Source of the DNA: Fidelibacterota bacterium
GTDB lineage: Bacteria; Fidelibacterota; Fidelibacteria; Fidelibacterales; Fidelibacteraceae
Length of the DNA: 5,159 nucleotides
NCBI GenBank assembly: GCA_030629925.1
Contig: DAOVOB010000109.1
Span: forward strand, 1-5,159
Direction: 5' to 3'
Within the stretch, counting starts at the first letter, position 1. The number at the start of each line of letters is the position of its first letter. The translations under genes were made by a program, and so were the position numbers. This document shows, in pieces, positions 1 to 5,159 of this stretch. Under the pieces are notes generated by a model. It was not told the DNA's origin. It was given only the letters and a program-made list of their open reading frames with translations, and made no database searches.

Positions 1-2
1 AA

Positions 3-65
3 CCATCGACCCTCGACTTTCAACCATCAACCATCGACTCTTCTCCACTCATAATTCATAATCCA
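3..65. repeat. Degenerate 7-bp tandem repeat tract
   Basis: Read in steps of seven from position 3, the sequence gives CCATCGA, CCCTCGA, CTTTCAA, CCATCAA, CCATCGA, CTCTTCT, CCACTCA, TAATTCA, TAATCCA. The first five units (3-37) fit a CCATCRA consensus with few changes. The next two are degenerate, and the last part is a second heptad type (CATAATT/CATAATC at 50-63). The exact 10-mer AACCATCGAC occurs at 1-10 and again at 29-38, 28 bp apart, which is four heptads. The tract starts at the window edge and may continue upstream. It is non-coding. Heptanucleotide tracts of this kind occur between genes in several bacterial groups; their function is not established. Confidence 0.75.
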
Positions 66-79
66 AAACTGTTAAGGCC

Positions 80-100
80 AGACAAGGCAATGCCTTGTCT
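80..100. repeat. Short perfect palindrome, likely remnant of an intergenic hairpin repeat
   Basis: Arms AGACAAGGCA (80-89) and TGCCTTGTCT (91-100) are perfect reverse complements around a single A at 90. The right side continues as CTAC (101-104). The matching left side would be GTAG, but 76-79 reads GGCC, so only the outermost G76-C104 pair remains and the outer stem looks eroded. The one-base spacing is too tight for a good RNA loop without opening inner pairs, and no T-run follows immediately, so a terminator is not the best reading. A dispersed palindromic intergenic repeat is more likely. Confidence 0.6.
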
Positions 101-112
101 CTACTATATTTC

Positions 113-154
113 TTACTTTTGCCTTTTTACCTTTGCCTTTGTACTTTTGTTTGC
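113..154. repeat. 14-bp tandem repeat, about 2.7 copies
   Basis: Unit 1 is TTACTTTTGCCTTT (113-126) and unit 2 is TTACCTTTGCCTTT (127-140), one base different. Unit 3 (141-154) begins GTACTTTTG and then diverges. The strand shown is strongly pyrimidine-rich. Each unit contains TAnnTTTG (114-121, 128-135, 142-149). The tract ends about 58 bp before the start codon of the secreted-protein gene, where a promoter would be expected. Confidence 0.7.
118..149 (+). promoter_or_regulatory. Candidate Bacteroidetes-type promoter (TTTG / TAnnTTTG)
   Basis: TTTG at 118-121 is followed after 20 bp by TACTTTTG at 142-149. This fits the known Bacteroidetes housekeeping promoter pattern of a -33 TTTG and a -7 TAnnTTTG about 19-20 bp apart. 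Transcription would begin around 155 and leave a leader of some 55-60 nt before the ATG at 212. The match falls inside a repeat that supplies the same words every 14 bp, so it may be coincidental, and it is not certain that this lineage uses that promoter type. A sigma-70-like alternative, TTGTTT (147-152) with TAGTAT (171-176) at 18-bp spacing, is weaker. Confidence 0.3.
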
Positions 155-211
155 CCGTTTCCCAAAAACATAGTATCTTCGAAAAGAAATAATTATATCA
201 AATGAGATACC

Positions 212-1732
212 ATGAAACCAATAATTAGAAGAAAATATTCAAGATTAGCTATGATGGGGTTGCTAGCGATAGTTCTTACACTTTCTCCCTTGTTTGCAGG
301 TATTCCCGGATATTATTTTCAAGATTTACTATTCAATTTTGGAGGTGACGATTCAATAAGGGTTAACAGCTTGGATTACTATCGGAATGATGAAGGTAAT
401 CAGAGTCAACCATACGGTATGGTCATTGATCCGGATGGTAAATATTGGTTCGGGTTTAATTCCGGATTCAGTAACGAGATCGTGAAATCTCCCGGTGATA
501 CTATCCATTTAACCGGCATCAGATGTTTTTTGCCGGATAGTACTGAGGCTTCATTTTCCCCGATCGAATTACTGGAATTTGGAGATGGAAGCAAGGATAC
601 ACTCTATACGGAAAATGATCGTAATGGCTACTGTCGTGGTATTTCTATTGATGCGTTTGGTAATATTCTATACACCGCAAGAGCCACACTTTATAAAATA
701 GATTACAGAGATGGTTCAGCTATTGCAAAATGGGATCCTCTTGAAGTGGGCAAACCACTCAGAACGCATGTTTCTGCAGTACAGGATTGCAGTTATATCT
801 ATTTTGCACCCTATCCTCAGTATGAACAATTAAATGTGCTTGATCAAGATCTGAATTTTCTTGCAGCCGGTATTGCTCTGACACCTACTTTGCAAAATGC
901 CATACAAGTAAGAACGAAAGCCACTGGTATTACACAACTGTTTTCCGCGACGCATAGCAATGGTCAGGGTATCTTTGTGTATGAATCATCTGATCCCGCA
1001 ACTCAGCCTTTTACAATCGTTGATACCATCGGAAATTATTCTGAAGAGACAGATACAAATATTATTACTTATGTTGCATGGGCAACATCACTGGATTGGA
1101 TCGATAAGGAAGAAGGTATTTTGCTGTTTGGCAATCACAATAAAGCAATGATCAGTGTGAATACCGGAAATGCTCCTGCCTCTTCGCATGCTGCCCGGTG
1201 GATCGCCATTGATGTCGATACCGATGAAATACTATATATGTTTGGTGCACCCTGGTATGATGTTATCAGCGGTGATGCTGTCGCAAAAGAAGTAACTCCT
1301 TCTGTACCTGAATCTTATCTCCAAAATCAAGTTATGACTATGCAACCTTCAGGGGCGATCGTTAACAATGATGGCGCAAATTATGAGTTCATATTAACAG
1401 ATATGGGCTTGAATTGTGTGCAAAGAGCCTCCTTTTCTACTGCAGTTTCAGAGGATATATTTATTCCATATAGTCTAAGTCTGGAACAAAATTATCCCAA
1501 TCCCTTTAATCCTTTGACAACGATACATTTTACTCTTGAACAGAGTGAAAACGTTATTTTTGATATACACGATCTGAACGGTCGACGAGTGAAACAGGTA
1601 TTTTCCGGACACCTGGAGGCTGGAACTCATAATATGTTACTGGATGCATCAAGTATGGCTTCAGGTATATATCTTTACACACTACATACAAAAGTCATAT
1701 CGCTTAGTAGAAAGATGACAGTTCTGAAATAA
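212..1732 (+). CDS. Secreted beta-propeller-like protein with T9SS C-terminal sorting domain
   Basis: This 506-residue protein should be exported by Sec and then across the outer membrane by the type IX system. Residues 1-29 look like a signal peptide: basic start (RRKYSR, 6-11), hydrophobic core (about 12-28) and probable cleavage after LFA (27-29). The last 85 or so residues (from about 422) form a type A sorting domain. It opens with EQNYPNPFNP (425-434), includes LNGRRV (455-460) and GTH (471-473), has SGIYLYTL (484-491), and ends in KMTVLK. The middle has blade-like segments of NHL/SMP-30 style: YGMVIDPDGKYWFGF (68-82), RGISIDAFGNILYT (142-155) and RWIAIDVDTDEILYMFG (329-345). A beta-propeller is therefore likely but not proven. 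No catalytic motif is visible, and four cysteines are scattered at 105, 141, 193 and 402. The ATG at 212 gives a complete signal peptide; its ribosome binding site is poor (GAG at 204-206). Function and ligand are unknown. Confidence 0.88.
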   Translation: MKPIIRRKYSRLAMMGLLAIVLTLSPLFAGIPGYYFQDLLFNFGGDDSIRVNSLDYYRNDEGNQSQPYGMVIDPDGKYWFGFNSGFSNEIVKSPGDTIHLTGIRCFLPDSTEASFSPIELLEFGDGSKDTLYTENDRNGYCRGISIDAFGNILYTARATLYKIDYRDGSAIAKWDPLEVGKPLRTHVSAVQDCSYIYFAPYPQYEQLNVLDQDLNFLAAGIALTPTLQNAIQVRTKATGITQLFSATHSNGQGIFVYESSDPATQPFTIVDTIGNYSEETDTNIITYVAWATSLDWIDKEEGILLFGNHNKAMISVNTGNAPASSHAARWIAIDVDTDEILYMFGAPWYDVISGDAVAKEVTPSVPESYLQNQVMTMQPSGAIVNNDGANYEFILTDMGLNCVQRASFSTAVSEDIFIPYSLSLEQNYPNPFNPLTTIHFTLEQSENVIFDIHDLNGRRVKQVFSGHLEAGTHNMLLDASSMASGIYLYTLHTKVISLSRKMTVLK

Positions 1733-1736
1733 GGAG
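1731..1736 (+). promoter_or_regulatory. Ribosome binding site of lpd, overlapping the upstream stop codon
   Basis: AAGGAG at 1731-1736 is a strong Shine-Dalgarno sequence 11 bp before the lpd ATG at 1748. Its first two bases are the last two of the TAA stop (1730-1732) of the secreted-protein gene. The arrangement supports the 1748 start. It is consistent with both genes being read from one transcript, although one is a surface protein and the other a metabolic enzyme. Confidence 0.75.
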
Positions 1737-1747
1737 TTAATTACACG

Positions 1748-3139
1748 ATGAATAAATTTGATCTTGCCGTTATCGGATCCGGTCCGGGCGGTTATGTTGC
1801 TGCTATTCGCGGAGCTCAGCGTGGTTTAAATACGGTCATAATTGAAAAGGAACACATTGGGGGTATATGTCTTAATTGGGGCTGTATTCCCACCAAGGCA
1901 ATTATTCGTTCTGTTAACGCTCTGCGTGATATTAGTTCCGCCGAGGAACTGGGAATAGAGGTAGATAGCTTTAGAGTAAATATGCCCAAGATCGTTGCAC
2001 GTTCGCGAGCGGTGGCCGATCGCTTAACTAAGGGCGTTGCATTTTTACTTAAAAAGCATGGAGTTACCGTTATTGAAGGCTATGCCCGGCTTGATGGAAA
2101 CTCACAAATAATTATAGAGAAAAATGACCAAAGTCGTGAAATGATTAAAGCGACACATATTATTATAGCCACCGGCGCCAGATCAAAAGCATTACCACAT
2201 ATACCGATTGATGGCAAAGATGTGATCAGCAGTCGCGAAGCGCTGGAAATGGATAAGCTCCCCGGTTCCATGGCGGTGATGGGGGCGGGTGCAATAGGTA
2301 TTGAATTTGCATATATTTACAAACATTTGGGAGTCGATGTTACCGTCATAGAAGCGCTTGATTCACTTTTGCCTAATGAAGATGCCGAGATATCTAAGGA
2401 ATTGCACAAACAATTCAAAAAACAAAAGATCAAAGCCCTTATCTCGACCAAAGTCATGAAAATGGAAAAGGGCAACGAAGGTATTACACTGAGTCTGGAA
2501 GGACCCAAAGGGGAGAGCGAATTAAAAGTTGATATGCTACTTTCTGCTGTAGGTGTAATGCCCAATTCAGAGGATATTGGTCTCGAGACAACAGGTATTA
2601 AGACCGAAAAAGGCACTATTTTGGTAAATGAAAATCTGGAAACAAACATAAAGGATGTTTATGCTATAGGTGATGTGACAGGTGCCCCATGTTTGGCTCA
2701 TAAAGCAAGCAAAGAAGCTTTGATCGCTATCGATCATATTCAAGGTAAAGAAGTTAATGCTCTAAATAAGAAATTCATCCCGGGGTGTACTTATTGTGAA
2801 CCTCAAGTCGCTTCCGTGGGATTGCGCGAACAAGATGTCCTTGAAGCTGATATGGATTATGAAGTATCAAAAGTACATTATCGGGCTATTGGGAAAGCGG
2901 TTGCCAGTGGCCATATTGATGGATTTATGAAATTTGTCATAGATGCTAAAACGAAAAAAATTCTCGGAGCTCATTGCATTGGTGCTGAAGCTACTGAGTT
3001 AATTGCGGAATTGACTCTGGCAGTTACACAGGGAATGTCAGTATATGAATTGGCTGAAACCATTCATGCACATCCAACCCTCTCCGAATTGATCATGGAA
3101 ACGGCAGAAAACGCTCTTGGAGAAGCAATTCATGTCTAA
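1748..3139 (+). CDS. lpdA: Dihydrolipoyl dehydrogenase (E3 component)
   Basis: This cytoplasmic flavoenzyme reoxidises dihydrolipoamide with NAD+ in 2-oxoacid dehydrogenase complexes or the glycine cleavage system. At 463 residues it has normal full length for the family. FAD-binding motif: GSGPGGY (10-16). Redox-active disulfide: C41 and C46 in GGICLNWGCIPTK. ATGARS (141-146) is the usual FAD-domain motif. NAD-binding motif: GAGAIGIEF (179-187), with E following the third glycine by two. The second FAD contact is YAIGDV (305-310). The C-terminal interface domain carries the catalytic His-Glu pair, H442 and E447 in HAHPTLSE. There is no N-terminal lipoyl domain. The CNWGCIPTK-type active site and HPT motif favour Lpd over mercuric or glutathione reductase. 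No E1, E2 or glycine cleavage gene lies nearby, so the complex it serves cannot be read from context. It starts 15 bp after the secreted-protein gene and overlaps the next gene by 8 bp. Confidence 0.96.
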   Translation: MNKFDLAVIGSGPGGYVAAIRGAQRGLNTVIIEKEHIGGICLNWGCIPTKAIIRSVNALRDISSAEELGIEVDSFRVNMPKIVARSRAVADRLTKGVAFLLKKHGVTVIEGYARLDGNSQIIIEKNDQSREMIKATHIIIATGARSKALPHIPIDGKDVISSREALEMDKLPGSMAVMGAGAIGIEFAYIYKHLGVDVTVIEALDSLLPNEDAEISKELHKQFKKQKIKALISTKVMKMEKGNEGITLSLEGPKGESELKVDMLLSAVGVMPNSEDIGLETTGIKTEKGTILVNENLETNIKDVYAIGDVTGAPCLAHKASKEALIAIDHIQGKEVNALNKKFIPGCTYCEPQVASVGLREQDVLEADMDYEVSKVHYRAIGKAVASGHIDGFMKFVIDAKTKKILGAHCIGAEATELIAELTLAVTQGMSVYELAETIHAHPTLSELIMETAENALGEAIHV

Positions 3140-3452
3140 CAAACGCTACTTATTGTCTTTCTATGTTCCTGAAGAGGATCTCGAATCGGTTCTGGAAGCC
3201 ATTTTCGCAGCCGGTGCCGGGAAGTATAAGGATTATGACCGCTGTGCATGGACCACTTCGGGGAACGGGCGATTTCGCCCCCTGGAAAACAGTAATCCAT
3301 ACATCGGCAGGCAAAATGAAGATACGAAGATTACAGAGATCAAGGTCGAATGTATTATTGAGGAAGAGAATTTACAAGCCGTAAAGGAAGCGCTTTTGCA
3401 AGCACACCCTTATGAAGAGCCGGCGTATCATTTTATCAAGATCGATGCGTGA
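3132..3452 (+). CDS. Small stand-alone YqfO/Nif3-insert-domain-like protein (PII/CutA-like fold)
   Basis: This 106-residue protein resembles the domain inserted in YqfO-type Nif3 proteins, which also exists alone (the COG3323 group) and has a PII/CutA-like fold. Visible signatures are YVPEEDLESV (11-20), GAGKYKDYDRCAW (28-40), GNGRFRPLENSNPYIG (44-59) and the closing HPYEEPAY (92-99). No Nif3 metal-binding domain is attached, so this is not a full Nif3/YqfO. The molecular role of stand-alone members is not established; metal or small-ligand binding is only an inference from the fold. I chose the ATG at 3132 because GGAG at 3119-3122 lies nine bases before it and because the family usually begins just before the first beta strand (RYLLSFYV). 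A TTG at 3117 would add five residues but lacks a matching binding site. It overlaps the end of lpd by 8 bp, so translation is probably coupled. Family assignment is fairly sure, function is not. Confidence 0.85.
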   Translation: MSNKRYLLSFYVPEEDLESVLEAIFAAGAGKYKDYDRCAWTTSGNGRFRPLENSNPYIGRQNEDTKITEIKVECIIEEENLQAVKEALLQAHPYEEPAYHFIKIDA

Positions 3453-3457
3453 TATTT

Positions 3458-3486
3458 GGAATTGTATTGTATGATAATGCAATTTC
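3458..3486 (+). terminator. Hairpin in the gap before parA, possible weak terminator or attenuator
   Basis: Positions 3458-3468 can pair with 3476-3486 as an 11-bp stem around a 7-nt loop (3469-3475, GTATGAT). Two of the pairs are G-U. A T-rich stretch (GTTTATATTT, 3487-3496) follows. The position, six bases after the stop of the small protein, suits a transcript end separating the lpd block from parAB. The stem is A/T-rich and the T-run is broken, so termination would be weak at best. Confidence 0.35.
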
Positions 3487-3495
3487 GTTTATATT
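3467..3495 (+). promoter_or_regulatory. Weak candidate promoter for parAB
   Basis: TTGTAT (3467-3472) and TATATT (3490-3495) are separated by 17 bp. The -10 matches five of six consensus bases, but the -35 only three of six. It lies 25 bp before the parA ATG and overlaps the hairpin. Only position and spacing support it, and the A/T-rich gap could yield such a match by chance. Confidence 0.22.
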
Positions 3496-3520
3496 TCACG
3501 ATGCATAAAAGAATGGAAAT

Positions 3521-4285
3521 ATGGGAAAAATAGTCGTTATAGCAAATCAAAAGGGGGGAGTGGGTAAGACCACGACTGCCATTAACCTGGCTTCATCACT
3601 GGCTGTGATGGAAAAAAGAATTCTTATTATTGATATTGATCCTCAGGCAAATGCTTCCTCAGGTTTAGGTTTGGATATTGCAAATATTGATAAAACCATC
3701 TATGATGTCTTGCTTGAGAGGATCCCGTATAAAGAAGCTATTCATAAAACCTTTTTAGAGTACCTTGATATTCTTCCCGCCAGTCAGGATCTTGTTGGGG
3801 CAGAAATTGAAATGGTCAATATGATGTCCCGTGAAACTCGCTTGCGCAAAGTGATTAAAAATGCTAGAAAAGAATACGATTTTATTTTTATAGATTGTCC
3901 ACCCTCACTAAACCTCTTGACTGTAAATAGCTTTACAGCCGGTGATTCCGTTCTGATCCCCATTCAATGCGAGTATTTTGCATTGGAAGGTTTGACTCAA
4001 TTGTTAAATACTATTCGTCTTATTCAGAAAAACCTGAATCCTCAGCTAGATCTTGAAGGCATTATTCTTACCATGTACGATTCCCGCCTAAATCTTAGCA
4101 AAATGGTAGAGGAAGAAGTCCGTAAGTATTTTGGTGACAAAGTATATAAAACCATTATTTCCCGTAATGTACGCCTTGGCGAAGCACCGAGTTACGGACA
4201 GCCAATTATTTCATTTGACATACATTCATCGGGTGCCATGAACTATATGAAATTGGCCGAGGAGTTTATTAATGGTAAAAAATAA
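3521..4285 (+). CDS. parA: ParA/Soj chromosome-partitioning ATPase
   Basis: ParA forms ATP-dependent dimers that bind the nucleoid non-specifically and are released by ParB-stimulated ATP hydrolysis, which drives segregation of the origin region. At 254 residues it matches the short chromosomal Soj class, lacking the N-terminal DNA-binding extension of P1/F-plasmid ParA. Visible motifs are the deviant Walker A KGGVGKTT (11-18) with signature K11 and catalytic-loop K16, Walker A' IDIDPQ (37-42, D38 and D40), and Walker B FIFIDCPPSL (121-130, D125). R189 (DSRLNLS) and R218 (NVRLGEAPS) sit where the DNA-binding arginines of Bacillus subtilis Soj are known. All key residues are intact. The ATG at 3521 matches the usual MGKIIAI-type start; its ribosome binding site is weak and A-rich. 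It overlaps parB by 14 bp. MinD is excluded by the lack of a C-terminal amphipathic helix and by the parB neighbour. Confidence 0.97.
   Translation: MGKIVVIANQKGGVGKTTTAINLASSLAVMEKRILIIDIDPQANASSGLGLDIANIDKTIYDVLLERIPYKEAIHKTFLEYLDILPASQDLVGAEIEMVNMMSRETRLRKVIKNARKEYDFIFIDCPPSLNLLTVNSFTAGDSVLIPIQCEYFALEGLTQLLNTIRLIQKNLNPQLDLEGIILTMYDSRLNLSKMVEEEVRKYFGDKVYKTIISRNVRLGEAPSYGQPIISFDIHSSGAMNYMKLAEEFINGKK
4259..4264 (+). promoter_or_regulatory. Ribosome binding site of parB inside parA
   Basis: GAGGAG at 4259-4264, within the last codons of parA, lies seven bases before the parB ATG at 4272. It settles the parB start and implies translational coupling of the pair, which would help keep the two proteins in balance. 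Confidence 0.75.
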
Positions 4286-5156
4286 ATCACTTGGTCGTGG
4301 ATTAGATATTCTTATCCCAACTTTCCAAACAGAAGATAGGGAAGCTCAGGATAGTCCGGTCAAAGAGATCAGTATCCATGATATCAAACCTAATCCTTAT
4401 CAGCCAAGACGGGATTTTGCTCCTGAAGAACTAAAAGAACTTGCTCAATCCATTCGAGAAAGCGGTCTGATCACTCCGGTAACTGTGACCGAACAGGGGA
4501 GTGATTATATTTTGGTCGCCGGTGAGCGCCGTTTACGTGCTTGCAAGCAACTTGGTATGGAGACCATTCCTACATATTTTCGTACTGTGGAAAGCGATGA
4601 AGAATTGATGGAATTGGCCTTGATCGAAAATGTTCAACGCGAAAATCTAAATCCTATTGAAGAAGCTATGGCATATCGGGCGCTTATAGAACGCTATGGT
4701 TTATCTCAGGAAACCGTTTCTGAACGTATTGGTAAAAAACGCAGTACCATTGCAAATAGCTTGCGCTTACTAAAACTTCCTCAGGAGATCAGAGAAAGTC
4801 TGATCCAAAATAAGATAAGTTCAGGCCATGCTCGTGCTATTCTTGCAGCAGGCAATGCTCCGGCAATGATCCGGGTCTGGCAGCAAGTTATAAATAAAGG
4901 TTTAAGTGTCCGCGATGCGGAAAAACTGACCCGAAAAAGCATTGATGAAGGTTTTAAAGCAAGCAAATCTCCCGCTTTCGTTAAAAAGGATCCCGCTGTA
5001 TTGAAACTTGAAAGTACGCTGCAGCAGTCATTGGGCACAAAAGTTAGAATTAAACACCGTAAACCCGGTGGTACCATAGAGGTCACATACTATTCCACAG
5101 AGGACCTGGAGCGTATCCTGGATCTCGTGGAATTCGGAACCCATGAAAACAGATAA
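4272..5156 (+). CDS. parB: ParB/Spo0J partition protein (CTP-dependent clamp family)
   Basis: ParB loads at parS sites near the origin, spreads as a CTP-bound sliding clamp and stimulates ParA. The 294 residues have normal length and order. A basic N-terminal tail, KSLGRGLDILIP (5-16), is typical of the part that activates ParA. The CTP-binding N domain has NPYQPR (41-46), the C-motif GERRLRA (84-90) and ENVQREN (119-125). A helix-turn-helix region for parS recognition spans roughly 144-169 (LSQETVSERIGKKRSTIANSLRLLKL), and SSGHARAIL (183-191) is also conserved. After a charged linker (about 222-243) comes the C-terminal dimerisation domain (about 244-290). No key residue is missing. Noc is a less likely alternative because parA directly precedes it. 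It overlaps parA by 14 bp at its start and probably another gene by 14 bp at its end. No convincing parS site is present in the window. Confidence 0.97.
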   Translation: MVKNKSLGRGLDILIPTFQTEDREAQDSPVKEISIHDIKPNPYQPRRDFAPEELKELAQSIRESGLITPVTVTEQGSDYILVAGERRLRACKQLGMETIPTYFRTVESDEELMELALIENVQRENLNPIEEAMAYRALIERYGLSQETVSERIGKKRSTIANSLRLLKLPQEIRESLIQNKISSGHARAILAAGNAPAMIRVWQQVINKGLSVRDAEKLTRKSIDEGFKASKSPAFVKKDPAVLKLESTLQQSLGTKVRIKHRKPGGTIEVTYYSTEDLERILDLVEFGTHENR

Positions 5157-5159
5157 GGT
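5143..5159 (+). CDS. Probable start of the next gene, cut by the window end
   Basis: An ATG at 5143, in a different frame from parB, opens a reading frame beginning M-K-T-D-K that is still open at the window edge. GGA at 5136-5138 lies four bases upstream as a weak ribosome binding site. The overlap with parB would be 14 bp, the same length as the parA/parB overlap. Five codons cannot identify a product. The bases AAGG at 5155-5158 could instead be the ribosome binding site of a gene starting just outside the window. Confidence 0.35.

Noticed and set aside
1..65. A CRISPR array, suggested by regular short repeats.
   Set aside because: The unit is seven bases with no spacers; CRISPR repeats are about 23-47 bases separated by unique spacers. 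No cas gene is present.
476..491. Inverted repeat GAGAT...ATCTC in the cargo gene.
   Set aside because: It has five-base arms in coding sequence with no supporting context, which is expected by chance.
1589..1596. GTGAAACA, a perfect parS half-site in the cargo gene.
   Set aside because: The other half matches only one of eight bases and the central CG is missing. It is a chance 8-mer in coding sequence.
2317..2649. A 110-codon open frame on the minus strand within lpd, with similar ones at 406-594, 2080-2271 and 4781-5086.
   Set aside because: They lie wholly inside well-supported genes, have serine/isoleucine-rich shadow-like composition, and show no domain or credible ribosome binding site.
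3117..3131. A TTG start adding five residues to the small protein.
   Set aside because: The ATG at 3132 has a well-spaced GGAG and agrees with the family's usual start. The TTG overlaps that same binding site.
3163..3384. A 73-codon frame on the plus strand overlapping the small YqfO-like gene.
   Set aside because: The other frame has clear family motifs across its whole length, and this one has none. It is an out-of-frame shadow.
3823..3838. A parS-like site within parA, including GTGAAAC.
   Set aside because: It matches 11 of 16 bases of the bacterial parS consensus, which a simple binomial estimate expects about once by chance in 5 kb. One half is poor (four of eight), and the good half encodes conserved ParA residues (SRETRL).

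Overview
The window is a compact, low-to-moderate-GC bacterial segment with every gene on the + strand. The first gene product is a secreted protein with a signal peptide and a C-terminal domain of the type IX secretion (Por) sorting type, carrying the 'QNYPNPFNP' signature. That signature, together with the intergenic repeats, points to the Fibrobacteres-Chlorobi-Bacteroidetes superphylum or a nearby candidate lineage such as Cloacimonadota, Marinimicrobia, KSB1 or Ignavibacteria. Cloacimonadota is my best guess, but the sequence cannot decide it. Chromosomal-type ParA/ParB suggests a chromosome rather than a plasmid.

Layout: positions 1-211 hold no gene but three kinds of short repeat: a 7-bp-periodic stretch (3-65), a short palindrome (80-100) and a 14-bp tandem repeat (113-154). 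Then come a secreted, probably beta-propeller T9SS cargo protein (212-1732), dihydrolipoyl dehydrogenase (1748-3139), a small stand-alone YqfO/Nif3-insert-like protein overlapping the end of lpd (3132-3452), a 68-bp gap with a hairpin (3453-3520), ParA/Soj (3521-4285) and ParB/Spo0J (4272-5156). The likely start codon of a further overlapping gene lies at 5143, and that gene runs out of the window.

The genes probably form two transcription blocks. The first is the cargo gene, lpd and the small protein, linked by a 15-bp gap and an 8-bp overlap. The second is parA, parB and the downstream gene, linked by two 14-bp overlaps. ParA and ParB work together in chromosome partitioning. Lpd serves 2-oxoacid dehydrogenase or glycine cleavage complexes whose other subunits are not in the window. 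The cargo protein and the small protein have no evident functional link to Lpd or ParAB.

I see no new defence, mobile or biosynthetic system here. The genes are recognisable housekeeping families plus one lineage-specific secreted protein. The most unusual material is the repeat-packed leader at 1-211, whose 14-bp repeat units each contain a match to the Bacteroidetes -7 promoter element.
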